From Alphaproteobacteria bacterium (GTDB lineage: Bacteria; Pseudomonadota; Alphaproteobacteria; Caulobacterales; Parvularculaceae): a stretch of 64,000 nt of DNA. Where the stretch lies: the NCBI GenBank assembly GCA_016125455.1, contig WGLS01000001.1, positions 1 to 64,000 on the forward strand. The letters run 5' to 3'. The position numbers and the translations under genes are program-made. The notes under the pieces were generated by a model. The model did not search any database. It was not told where the DNA came from and was given only the letters and a program-made list of their open reading frames with translations. Below are positions 44,341-52,504 of this stretch, piece by piece. Position 1 is the first letter of the stretch; every line of letters starts with the position of its first letter.

Positions 44341-45198
44341 ATGTCGAAGCACATCCGAACCACGTTCACCCGCCGTGCGGCCGTCGCCGGCGTCGCCGCC
44401 GCCGTTGGCCTGGTCGGCGGCGCCCAGGCGGGCGATCCGCGCATGGAAGCGACAGAACTGGTCGCCGACGCGACGGAAACCACCCTCTATTTTGCAGCGG
44501 ACTCTGCCTTCGAACCGATGTGGAGCCTCGCAGAGAACGCGAAGGCCGTCGTCATCATTCCTGAAAAGGTGCGCGCCGGCTTCATCATTGGCGGTTCGGC
44601 CGGCGACGCCGTCATGCTCGCCCGGAACAAGGACGGCACCTGGTCCCAGCCGACGTTCCTGACGGTCGGGTCTCTCTCGTTCGGCTTTCAGGCCGGCGGC
44701 GAGGTGTCGGAGATCGTCCTTCTTGTCATGAGCGAGTCCGGCAAGGCCGCCATACTCGGGTCATCGGTCAAGCTGGGCGGCGACGTTTCGATCGCCGCCG
44801 GCCCGGTAGGCGCGGGCGCCAAAGCTCAGACGACGGACGTCCTGGCGTTCTCACGCTCGCGCGGGCTTTATGGCGGCATAAGCCTTGAAGGCGCAATTCT
44901 GAAAACCAAGGAAAAGTGGAATCGCGCCTACTACAACGCTGACGTGGCGCCGGCCGAAGTCGTGTACCGCGGCGAAGCTTTCAATTCCGCCTCGGCCCCG
45001 CTGCAAAACGCGGTCTGGCGTCTCGCCAACAAGACGGCGCCCAAGCCGGCCCCGGCCGCCCTTTCATCGGCGCCGATCGACCCAGACGCCGAGCGCGAGC
45101 TCGACGGCCTGAGCGGCGGCGCGCCAATCAAATCCGATGGATTTTACGAGGACGACGCCGCCTGGTCCGGCGCGGTTCGCGGCGAAGGCGACCAGTAA
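44341..45198 (+). CDS. SYLF/Ysc84-domain exported protein
   Basis: 285 residues. Signal with a twin-arginine (TFTRRAAVAG) and hydrophobic core ending GGAQA suggests Tat or Sec export. The SYLF lipid-binding domain shows ENAKAVVIIPEKVRAGFIIGG, TFLTVGSLSFGFQAGGEVSEIVLLVM and SRGLYGGISLEGAIL. SYLF domains bind phosphoinositides in eukaryotes; bacterial versions are thought to be envelope lipid-binding proteins. A Pro/Ala tail follows. A terminator lies 70 bp downstream. Confidence 0.87.
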   Translation: MSKHIRTTFTRRAAVAGVAAAVGLVGGAQAGDPRMEATELVADATETTLYFAADSAFEPMWSLAENAKAVVIIPEKVRAGFIIGGSAGDAVMLARNKDGTWSQPTFLTVGSLSFGFQAGGEVSEIVLLVMSESGKAAILGSSVKLGGDVSIAAGPVGAGAKAQTTDVLAFSRSRGLYGGISLEGAILKTKEKWNRAYYNADVAPAEVVYRGEAFNSASAPLQNAVWRLANKTAPKPAPAALSSAPIDPDAERELDGLSGGAPIKSDGFYEDDAAWSGAVRGEGDQ

Positions 45199-45269
45199 GC
45201 CTGTTTGCCGGCGCCCGGACTGACGCGTCGGTTCAAGGCGCCTGACTAACTTGCCTCACTAACCTGAAA

Positions 45270-45305
45270 GCGACGCGGCCCTGGGGGCCGCGTCGCTTGC
45301 ATTTT
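45270..45305 (+). terminator. Rho-independent terminator
   Basis: Perfect 11-bp stem GCGACGCGGCC / GGCCGCGTCGC with a 5-nt loop, then TTGCATTTT. It ends the SYLF transcript and insulates the radical SAM gene. Confidence 0.8.
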
Positions 45306-45375
45306 GGCGGACGCTCGCGTTCCCTCAAGAGCGGATATGCGGCAAGAGATGACGCAACGAGAGGGTCGGAAGAGC

Positions 45376-46383
45376 ATGGCGACTGACGCCCGGGCAAGCG
45401 CTTGCTGGTCGCCGCAGCGCCCTGACCAGCGGCGCGACACGCCGCATGCTATGCCGCACGCCATGCCGTTCCTCGATCCCTTTACGACCGCGACCGGCGC
45501 GCAGCGCGCGACCGTCGCCCTTGCCGGCCTTGAAACGCTGTGGATCAATACCGGCACGCTCTGCAATCTCGCCTGCAAGACCTGCTACATTGAAAGTTCG
45601 CCGACGAACGATGCCCTGGCCTATCCAACCTTACACGAAGTATCGCCCTACCTGCGCGAGGCGAAGCGGCGCGGCGCGGCGAAGATCGGCTTTACCGGCG
45701 GCGAGCCATTCCTGAATCCGGACGCCATTCCAATGATCGAGGAAAGCCTGTCCCTCGGCTTTTCCGTCCTTGTCCTGACGAACGCCATGCGCCCTATGAT
45801 GCGACCGGCCGTCCGCCAGGGGCTGAGCCGGCTGCAAGCCGCCCATGGCCGCAGGCTCGTCCTTCGCGTCAGCCTCGATGGATACTGCGCTGAAGTCCAT
45901 GACGCTGAGCGCGGCGCAGGCAGCTTCGCCGCCGCGCTCGACGGGATCGCCTGGCTCGCCGGTCGCGGGTTTAGGCTGGCGATCGCCGGCAGGCTATTGT
46001 CCGGCGAGGACGAGCCGGCGATGCGCATGGGTTTCGCCGAGCTGTTCGCCCGCGAAGGCATCGATCTCGACGCCTCGTCGCCATCCGATCTCGTCATTTT
46101 TCCGCAAATGAGCGAAGGGACCCCAACCCCTGAGATCACCGAGGCGTGCTGGGACCTCCTCGGCAAATCGCCGAACGACGTCATGTGCGCGTCGTCAAGA
46201 ATGGTGGTCAAGCGCAAAGGCGCCGACCGCCCTTCCGTTCTCGCCTGCACGCTCATTTCGCGAGACATGGCATTTGATCTGGGCGCCGACCTTGACGCAG
46301 CATGCAACGCCATCGTCCCGCTGAACCATCCGTACTGCTCGCGCTTCTGCGTCCTTGGAGGCGCAAGCTGCTCGGGCGCCTGA
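45376..46383 (+). CDS. Radical SAM protein, function unknown
   Basis: 335 residues. The cluster motif CNLACKTCYIES is a standard CxxxCxxC, followed by KIGFTGGEPFLNPD (SAM-binding GGEP). Additional Cys cluster near the C-terminus (YCSRFCVLGGASCSGA) suggests an auxiliary Fe-S site. The N-terminus carries two 12-bp DNA repeats (HAMPHAMP). ATG 45376 with GGAAG is chosen over 45304. The next gene is a DUF938 methyltransferase 26 bp away, suggesting a two-step modification. Confidence 0.82.
   Translation: MATDARASACWSPQRPDQRRDTPHAMPHAMPFLDPFTTATGAQRATVALAGLETLWINTGTLCNLACKTCYIESSPTNDALAYPTLHEVSPYLREAKRRGAAKIGFTGGEPFLNPDAIPMIEESLSLGFSVLVLTNAMRPMMRPAVRQGLSRLQAAHGRRLVLRVSLDGYCAEVHDAERGAGSFAAALDGIAWLAGRGFRLAIAGRLLSGEDEPAMRMGFAELFAREGIDLDASSPSDLVIFPQMSEGTPTPEITEACWDLLGKSPNDVMCASSRMVVKRKGADRPSVLACTLISRDMAFDLGADLDAACNAIVPLNHPYCSRFCVLGGASCSGA
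45441..45464. repeat. 12-bp tandem repeat, two copies (radical SAM gene)
   Basis: GCCGCATGCTAT and GCCGCACGCCAT are adjacent and in frame, encoding the duplicated Pro-His-Ala-Met near the N-terminus. Confidence 0.7.
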
Positions 46384-46409
46384 ACGCTCGACATCGGGAG
46401 ATTGCCGCC

Positions 46410-47078
46410 ATGCCAGAAAAGGAAATCGCCCTGGAGGACCGCGCCAGCGACGAGGATCGCCTTTTTTCGCCTTCCGCCGCGCGCAATCGCGACGTCATCC
46501 GAGAAGCATTCCTCGATCTTGCGCGAGCGCCGCGAACCGTCGTCGAAATCGCCGCCGGCACTGGCGAGCACGCGGTTCACATCGCCGCCGCGCTGCCGGA
46601 GGCTGAATGGCGCCCTGGCGATCCCGACGAGGCGTCGCGACGGTCGATCGCAGCCTGGACGCATCATCTGGGGCTGACGAATGTCGCGCGCCCCCACGCA
46701 GTCGACGTAATCGGCGCCGAATGGCGGACTGGCGCGACCGGCGAGCCGCCGTTTGACCGGCCTGCCGACGCGATCGTGTGCATCAACATGATCCACATTG
46801 CGCCGTTCGCCGCAGCGCAAGGATTGATTGAAGGGGCCGGACGGCGCCTTGCGCCGCACGGGATATTATTTCTCTACGGACCATTTTCCCGGAATGGCGC
46901 GCATGTTTCGTCGTCCAATGCCGATTTCGACGCCAGCCTGCGGTCTCGCGACGCGCGCTGGGGCGTGCGCGATCTTGAACGCGACATCGTCCCGATCGCT
47001 GACGGCGCCGGACTTCGCCTTATCGATGCGCGAGCGATGCCGGCGAACAATCATGTAGTCGTATTTGAGCGGCCCTAG
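46410..47078 (+). CDS. DUF938-family SAM-dependent methyltransferase
   Basis: 222 residues. DUF938 signature FSPSAARNRDVIREAF, SAM-binding VVEIAAGTGEHAVHIA, CINMIHIAPFAA and LYGPF. Substrate unknown. Start at 46410 (MPEKEIAL); an upstream start at 46302 overlaps the radical SAM gene and adds no homology. Probably translated from the radical SAM mRNA. Confidence 0.87.
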   Translation: MPEKEIALEDRASDEDRLFSPSAARNRDVIREAFLDLARAPRTVVEIAAGTGEHAVHIAAALPEAEWRPGDPDEASRRSIAAWTHHLGLTNVARPHAVDVIGAEWRTGATGEPPFDRPADAIVCINMIHIAPFAAAQGLIEGAGRRLAPHGILFLYGPFSRNGAHVSSSNADFDASLRSRDARWGVRDLERDIVPIADGAGLRLIDARAMPANNHVVVFERP

Positions 47079-47099
47079 GCGACGTGCGCGTTCCGCGGA

Positions 47100-47822
47100 T
47101 CACGGTCGCGAAAAGAAGTCCGCAGGCACCCAGTCGCGCAGGCGCGTCGCAGCCATGCTTTCGATCGCGTGGGTCGCATCGCCGTCGACGGGCAGCTCAA
47201 AACTGACGTCAGAAGCCGTCGGTTGCGGATCGCCCGGCTCGCGCACGACCTTTGACGAGACTTCCGTACCGCCGCCGAGGTTCAACGCCTGCATGTACCC
47301 GTCAGCCGCCCGAAGGTAGTTCAGGACGCTGGCGGCGACAGTGCCGCGCGTGCAGCCATAGTCGCAGAAGGCGTATCGCGTGAACATTGACGAGCCGTCC
47401 GGCGCATTGGACGCGTGGGCGATGAAGGCCTCGAGGTTGTAGTCGTTGAGGCGCTCGAGCCCCATCGCTGCAGGGAAGAACATGAAGCTGAACAAGCCGG
47501 CGCATGCGGCGGACGGCCCGTCGCCGCAGGCGTTCGGCACAAGGATGATAATGCGGCCGCCAAAATCGGCGCGCAATGCATTGCGGCCAAGAAATGTGAC
47601 TGGCTGGACGTCGGTTGTCATTTCCGAGACGACCGAACTCACCAAGCCGATTTCGAAACTCGGCATGATCTGGGTCGGCTGGGAAACCGGGGCCATTCTG
47701 TTTTGCGCCAGCGTCACGCCGGGCGCGAGCGCCAGGGCGAGCGCGGACCCTATCGCAAGGCCGATGCCGACCCCGGGCGCACGCCTGGTTACGCCGGTCC
47801 GTCGTCCAAAATTGATCACCAT
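47100..47822 (-). CDS. Exported YbjN-like protein (paralogue C)
   Basis: 240 residues. Arg-rich N-terminus and hydrophobic stretch (GIGLAIGSALALALAPGVTLAQ) form a signal. The core has the YbjN layout, with a Cys pair (NACGDGPSAACAGLFSFMFF) and, later, NDYNLEAFIAHASN and RYAFCDYGCTRGTVAASVLNYLRAADGYM, with two more Cys. The NAVGVNAP tail of paralogues A and B is missing. Convergent with the DUF938 gene, 21 bp apart. Confidence 0.68.
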   Translation of the reverse strand: MVINFGRRTGVTRRAPGVGIGLAIGSALALALAPGVTLAQNRMAPVSQPTQIMPSFEIGLVSSVVSEMTTDVQPVTFLGRNALRADFGGRIIILVPNACGDGPSAACAGLFSFMFFPAAMGLERLNDYNLEAFIAHASNAPDGSSMFTRYAFCDYGCTRGTVAASVLNYLRAADGYMQALNLGGGTEVSSKVVREPGDPQPTASDVSFELPVDGDATHAIESMAATRLRDWVPADFFSRP

Positions 47823-47905
47823 TTGCTGACGCCCCCTCTAGAATGAAGGGAGAGGCTCGCCGATGACGCGGTAATTGGCAAGCGGCCGGCGTGACAGACC
47901 GCTGC

Positions 47906-48298
47906 TTAATCGGCGACGGCGCGTCTCGGATCGAGGCAATAGCTCGACGTCAGCCGATCGCCTTTCCGCACGGCGCGCACGAGGTAGCGCTTGCCATAGT
48001 CGAATGCGAGGCCGCACTTGGCCGGTTCCGTCGAATGGTGGACCTTGACCGTGCCGGAAATCGACTCGTCGCTTGCGGATATAACCGTGAACACCGTCGC
48101 CTGTTCGGGCAGGACGCTTTTGCCGTTCGGAGCGAGGCGAAGTTCGGCGTCGCGCACAACCCCATCAATTTCGATGATATCGTCCGGCGCCGACGACGGG
48201 CACGCGCAGGACGCATAGTCGTCTTCCCGGATGAGTTGCGGCGGCGTCGTGTCCGGCGAGGACTGGATCATGGCGGCAATGGCGACGATTGACAGCAT
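47906..48298 (-). CDS. Small exported TIMP/NTR-like protein
   Basis: 130 residues. A short hydrophobic N-terminus is followed by a CAC motif (YASCACPSSAPDD), strands IDGVVRDAELRLAP and ATVFTVISAS, then AKCGLAFDYGKRYLVRAV and a C-terminal SYCLDP. The order Cys-x-Cys, OB-like strands, xCGxxxxxGxxYLV and a final Cys matches netrin/TIMP-like domains by eye. In animals the mature N-terminal Cys chelates protease zinc; bacterial versions are uncharacterised. A GAAGGG ribosome site precedes the ATG. Confidence 0.65.
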   Translation of the reverse strand: MLSIVAIAAMIQSSPDTTPPQLIREDDYASCACPSSAPDDIIEIDGVVRDAELRLAPNGKSVLPEQATVFTVISASDESISGTVKVHHSTEPAKCGLAFDYGKRYLVRAVRKGDRLTSSYCLDPRRAVAD

Positions 48299-48337
48299 TT
48301 GCGTCCCTTCAGGCTACTGGACGATTGTTTCCGGCGC

Positions 48338-49441
48338 TTAGCGCGTTCGGAAGTGCCTGGACAACTTAAGCGCCTGACCCTGGTAATTCGAGGCCATATC
48401 CTCCCCATAGAGGCGCGTTGGCCGCGCCGCCATCCGCTCATAGGCGAGCCGCGCCACCGGTTGCCCATCCTCCAGCACAAAGGGAGCGTCGTGGCTGCGC
48501 ACTTCAAGAACGGCCCGGGACCCATTCTGCGCGCGATCGCCGGACCAGCCGAAGCCCGGGTCGAAAAAGCCCGCGTAGTGCACCCGGAACTCGCCGAGCC
48601 CCGGGCTGATCGCCGCCATTTCTGCTGCGAAATCCGGCGGGATCGCCAGTTCTTCCTTGGAGGCGAGGATATAAAATTCGTCGGGATCGAGAATGAGTAT
48701 CCCGCCGGGTGTGCGATCGATCGGATCGAAGTACGCTTCGGCGTCGCAGGCGCCCGACTGGTCGACATCGATCAGAGCCGCATGGCGCCGCGCCCTCCAG
48801 CCGATCGGCTCGCCTGGCGCTCGCCGCGCAAGATCGACCGACACCTGAAGCCCGCCGGCAATCAGGGCGGCGCCGTTCACAAGCGGCTCGCGTTCATGCA
48901 GCGCCGTAAGCTCGGCATCGGTCAGCGCAGCAACCCCGCGCTTGAATCGCGCCTGATTGAGCGTCGAACCTTCGCGCGCCAGGATCGAAAAGGTCCGCGG
49001 GCAAACCTCTGCGAACAAGGCGCCCGCATAGCCGGCCGGGATTTCATCGAATGCGGCAGGCCGGGAAATGGCGCTTTCGGTCACGAGACGAACGAACACG
49101 TCAATCCGGCCAGTTGAGCTTTTCGGGTTCGCAGCGCCGCACACGTTTTGCGGCAGCCGAAGGCTTTCGCGCAACTCGACGAGATAGACGCACCCCCGCT
49201 CGAGGACGGCTCCGTCCGTCAGATCAAGCTCATGCATGGCGAGCCCGTCGGCGAGGCGTTCAGTGACGGTCTTTCCAGGCCGCGGCAAAAACGACGCGCG
49301 GATGCGCCAGGCGCGGCGGCCGAGGGTCAGATCGAGCGATGCGGGCTGAACCTGACGCTCGCCAAGCCCGGCGGCCGCAACGATCCCCCCGTCCGCGGCG
49401 AGCGCAGATATTGCTGCGTCCGGCAGCACGCCGTCTGTCAT
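48338..49441 (-). CDS. dcd: dCTP deaminase, tandem-domain form
   Basis: 367 residues, about twice the length of the E. coli enzyme. Two dCTP-deaminase/dUTPase-like domains: the first with NPKSSTGRIDVFVRLV and ALFAEVCPRTFSILAREGS, the second with FFDPGFGWSGDRAQNGSRAVLEVRS and FVLEDGQPVARLAYE. Long Dcd proteins of this type are widespread in alphaproteobacteria. It makes dUTP for dTTP synthesis. ATG 49441 preferred over GTG 49453. Confidence 0.92.
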   Translation of the reverse strand: MTDGVLPDAAISALAADGGIVAAAGLGERQVQPASLDLTLGRRAWRIRASFLPRPGKTVTERLADGLAMHELDLTDGAVLERGCVYLVELRESLRLPQNVCGAANPKSSTGRIDVFVRLVTESAISRPAAFDEIPAGYAGALFAEVCPRTFSILAREGSTLNQARFKRGVAALTDAELTALHEREPLVNGAALIAGGLQVSVDLARRAPGEPIGWRARRHAALIDVDQSGACDAEAYFDPIDRTPGGILILDPDEFYILASKEELAIPPDFAAEMAAISPGLGEFRVHYAGFFDPGFGWSGDRAQNGSRAVLEVRSHDAPFVLEDGQPVARLAYERMAARPTRLYGEDMASNYQGQALKLSRHFRTR

Positions 49442-49602
49442 GCCTGTCGCCACGTCGTCCTCATTCTCCCGTTGGCCGCGTCGGCGAGGCGTCAGGCCTC
49501 CGACTTAAATTTTCATTCAGACTCGGGCCAATCCGCGATATGCTGCAAGGCTGAACGGAGCCAGCACCAGCGGACCGCGCCGATCCCGACGGAGTAGCCC
49601 AA

Positions 49603-49995
49603 ATGTACGAGCGCACGACCAACGGCATCCGCATATGCGTCGAACCCCAGTTCCTAGACGACCAGTCCGACCCGGAGGAGGACCACTACGTCTGGGCCTA
49701 CACCGTTCGGATCGAAAATGAATCCGCCGAAACAGTAAGGCTGCGCAACCGCGAATGGACAATTACCGATGCGCACGGCCAGAGCGAAGTCGTCACGGGC
49801 GAAGGCGTCGTCGGCGAACAGCCGACGCTGAAGCCCGGCGAAGGCTTCGAATACACGTCCGGCGCGCCGCTTGCGACGCCGTCCGGCCTCATGGTGGGCC
49901 GGTATGGCATGGAAACCCCCGACGGTCGAAAGTTCACGGTCGACATACCGGCCTTTTCCCTCGACAGCCCGCACGAGCGCCGGCAAATCCACTGA
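49603..49995 (+). CDS. apaG: ApaG protein
   Basis: 130 residues. Fibronectin-III-like fold with [32 protein letters not shown] and the glycine motif [19 protein letters not shown]. ApaG is linked to Ap4A/magnesium phenotypes in enterobacteria, with no defined activity. It is divergent from dcd and 69 bp before trkH. Confidence 0.93.
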   Translation: MYERTTNGIRICVEPQFLDDQSDPEEDHYVWAYTVRIENESAETVRLRNREWTITDAHGQSEVVTGEGVVGEQPTLKPGEGFEYTSGAPLATPSGLMVGRYGMETPDGRKFTVDIPAFSLDSPHERRQIH

Positions 49996-50064
49996 GGCCG
50001 CGCTTCAGCACTCTCAGGCGTCAGCATTCGCGGCGCTTTAACGTCGCTGCGCGATAGCTCGCTT

Positions 50065-51537
50065 ATGGGCGAATTCAGACCTGTCCTGCTTGTCGTCGGC
50101 GCGCTTGTCGCCGTCCTCGGCGTGTCGATGGTCGCGCCGATGATTGCCGATCTGACGGCGCCGGACCCGGTGGACCGCAAGGACTGGTCCGCTTTCGCTA
50201 TCGGCGCCTTCGTCGCAATGCTGGCCGGCGGGGGCCTTACCGCGGCGAGCTGGGGCGCCGTCAGCACGATCGGCGTCCGGCAGGGCTTTCTTGTCGTCAC
50301 CGCAAGCTGGGTGGCGCTTGTCACCTTCGCCGCCGTGCCGCTCTGGCTCGGCTCACTTGGCATGACCTACACCGACGCGTTCTTCGAGGCGATGTCCGGC
50401 CTCACGACAACCGGCGCAACCGTCATCGTCGGCCTTGACGACGCGCCGCCGGGAATCCTCCTCTGGCGGTCAATGCTGCAGTGGTTCGGCGGCGTCGGGG
50501 TCATCATCATGGCTTTCGCCGTGCTGCCTGCGCTGCGGGTCGGGGGCATGCAGATCTTCAAGTCGGAAGCGTGGGATACGTCTGAAAAGTTCGTCGCAAA
50601 CGCCGCGCAATACTCCGTCTTCCTGACGACGATCTATCTCGTTCTGACGGCAATCTGCTTCATGTGCCTTTGGGCGATGGGCATGACCGCATTCGACGCC
50701 GCAAATCATGCGATGACGACAATCTCGACCGGCGGATTTTCGACAAAGGACGCATCGGTCGGCTATTTTCTGTCAACGGAGGACACGCCCATTGATGTCG
50801 TCATTTCGATATTCATGGTGATCGGAAGTCTGCCTTTCGGAATTTATCTGGTCGTTATCCTGCGCGGCGAATTAGGAAGGCTCTTCAGCGACGATCAGGT
50901 TCAGTTCTTTATCGCGGCTCTGGCCGGCTTAACCCTCCTTATGCTGATTTATGTCTACGATAGATTCAATGTCGATCTGTTTACGGCGTTTCGCCTTGCG
51001 TTCTTCAACATTACCTCAGTGATGACCGGCACAGGATTCGCGACGACGGCCTATGACGTCTGGGGCGGCTTCGCGATCGGCTTTTTCTTCTGCATCATGT
51101 TCATCGGCGGATGCGCCGGCTCAACCTCCTGCGGCATGAAGATATTCCGGTTCCAGGTCGCCCTTGCCGCCGCACGGCTCTATGCGCGGCGCATCGCCCA
51201 TCCGCACGGCGTTTTCGTTGCTCGATACAACAACCGTCCAATTACCGATGATGTGTTCATATCGGTGCTCAGCTTTTTCTTCATATATTTTGCAAGCTTC
51301 GCGACGCTCGCCGTCATGCTGAGCGGTTACGGTCTCGATCCTCTGACGGCGTTGTCATCAGCGGCGACAGCCATTGCGAACGTCGGGCCCGGCCTAGGCC
51401 CGATCGTTGGCCCATCCGGCAACTTCACGAGCCTCGAGGACGGCGCAAAGTGGTTGATGTCAGCCGGCATGCTCCTTGGCCGGCTTGAGTTTCTCACAGT
51501 GCTCGTGGTGTTTTCGCCCGGCATGTGGCGTAACTGA
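50065..51537 (+). CDS. trkH: TrkH/KtrB-family potassium transporter
   Basis: 490 residues with the 4 x (M1-P-M2) layout. The four pore loops are visible: SGLTTTGAT, TISTGGFST, VMTGTGFATT and IANVGPGLGP, each with the selectivity-filter Gly. LLWRSMLQWFGGVGVIIM and GGCAGSTSCGMKIFR are also characteristic. It needs a TrkA/KtrA regulator, not present in the window. Immediately follows apaG in the same direction. Confidence 0.95.
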   Translation: MGEFRPVLLVVGALVAVLGVSMVAPMIADLTAPDPVDRKDWSAFAIGAFVAMLAGGGLTAASWGAVSTIGVRQGFLVVTASWVALVTFAAVPLWLGSLGMTYTDAFFEAMSGLTTTGATVIVGLDDAPPGILLWRSMLQWFGGVGVIIMAFAVLPALRVGGMQIFKSEAWDTSEKFVANAAQYSVFLTTIYLVLTAICFMCLWAMGMTAFDAANHAMTTISTGGFSTKDASVGYFLSTEDTPIDVVISIFMVIGSLPFGIYLVVILRGELGRLFSDDQVQFFIAALAGLTLLMLIYVYDRFNVDLFTAFRLAFFNITSVMTGTGFATTAYDVWGGFAIGFFFCIMFIGGCAGSTSCGMKIFRFQVALAAARLYARRIAHPHGVFVARYNNRPITDDVFISVLSFFFIYFASFATLAVMLSGYGLDPLTALSSAATAIANVGPGLGPIVGPSGNFTSLEDGAKWLMSAGMLLGRLEFLTVLVVFSPGMWRN

Positions 51538-51562
51538 GGCGCAACAAAAAGGGAGCGACAAC

Positions 51563-52132
51563 ATGGCCGAGGCAATCCGGGTCTATCATGCGTTCAGGAG
51601 CCCATACTCCCGGCTCGGACTGCACGTTCTGAAGCGCGCCGGGTTAACGTGCGATGTCATCCCATTCACCGGCCCGCCGGACGGCATCCCTTTCGCTGAC
51701 CCCACGAAGAATGCGCCAAAGCTTCGCTATTATAATCAGGATGCGCCGCGAATGACGATGCGCATGGGCCTGCCGATAAGGCCGCCAAAGCCTTTTGACG
51801 TCGACTATTCACTCGCCAATCGGGCGCTCGTGGCGGCTCAGGCGGACGGCTTCGGTCTGGACTACGCCATCGCCGTTTCGGACGCGCGCTGGGGCGACGG
51901 CAAGAATGTCTCCGACCTCGACGTCCTGAAAGACGCAGCAACGGCGATCGGCTGGCGCGCGGATGCGGTAGATGCGGCCCAGTCGGACGATGATGTCGCC
52001 GACAGGTTGGGGCAGATGCGGGAAATGATCGAGAAAGACGGCGTCTTCGGCGTGCCCTTCGCGGTGATCGGCGACCAGAAGTTCTGGGGCCACGATCGCT
52101 TCGACCTTATCGCCGAAACACTCGCGGGCTAG
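51563..52132 (+). CDS. DsbA-family protein, 2-hydroxychromene-2-carboxylate isomerase-like
   Basis: 189 residues. Thioredoxin fold with inserted helices: VYHAFRSPYSRLGLHVLKRAG in place of CxxC (Ser at the active-site position), and a cis-Pro in FGVPFAVIGDQKFWGHDRFDLI. This is the layout of HCCA isomerase/kappa-class GST-like proteins, which use glutathione. A specific naphthalene-type substrate is unlikely without other catabolic genes. ATG 51563 is preceded by GGGAGCGA; it starts 25 bp after trkH. Confidence 0.85.
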   Translation: MAEAIRVYHAFRSPYSRLGLHVLKRAGLTCDVIPFTGPPDGIPFADPTKNAPKLRYYNQDAPRMTMRMGLPIRPPKPFDVDYSLANRALVAAQADGFGLDYAIAVSDARWGDGKNVSDLDVLKDAATAIGWRADAVDAAQSDDDVADRLGQMREMIEKDGVFGVPFAVIGDQKFWGHDRFDLIAETLAG

Positions 52133-52178
52133 GCCGCGATCGCCCGCGCCCGACGGACGGAGCGCCGGTCCCGGCGTT

Positions 52179-52463
52179 TCAGCCCTTCAGCGGGATCATC
52201 TGGACGTCTATGACCGCGTTGCCTCCCGCCGGATCAATGTCGATCTTGCTGTAAGCCTTGCGGACGATCGCTTCGCCGACCTGCAGCTCCTGAGTGGTTC
52301 CGTCGAACTTGACCTTGACTTCATTGGCTCGGGTCAGGCCTTCGGGCGGCTTGTCCCAGAGGAACTTGACGGCGAAAAGCACCCCGCCGCCTTTCTTGTT
52401 TTCATACAGCCGCCAGGTCCGGTCGACGAACAGGCCTTTCAGCTCGATTTTTTCGCCATCCAT
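52179..52463 (-). CDS. Conserved-looking small cytoplasmic protein, function unknown
   Basis: 94 residues with no signal. Alternating hydrophobic pattern suggests a mostly beta protein (IELKGLFVDRTWRLYEN, GGVLFAVKFLWD, NEVKVKFDGTTQELQVG, KIDIDP). A GGGAGGG-rich sequence precedes the ATG. I do not recognise the family. It lies just downstream of the zinc metallopeptidase, 41 bp apart, reading the same way. Confidence 0.6.
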   Translation of the reverse strand: MDGEKIELKGLFVDRTWRLYENKKGGGVLFAVKFLWDKPPEGLTRANEVKVKFDGTTQELQVGEAIVRKAYSKIDIDPAGGNAVIDVQMIPLKG

Positions 52464-52504
52464 CGCGCCCTCCCGAAGCCCGCATTCAGGCTACTTGCAT
52501 ACGC

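Noticed and set aside
43984-44352. Minus-strand frame of 122 codons beside tRNA-Gly
   Set aside because: No ribosome site, no recognised domain, and it overlaps the start of the SYLF gene. A decayed gene cannot be excluded.
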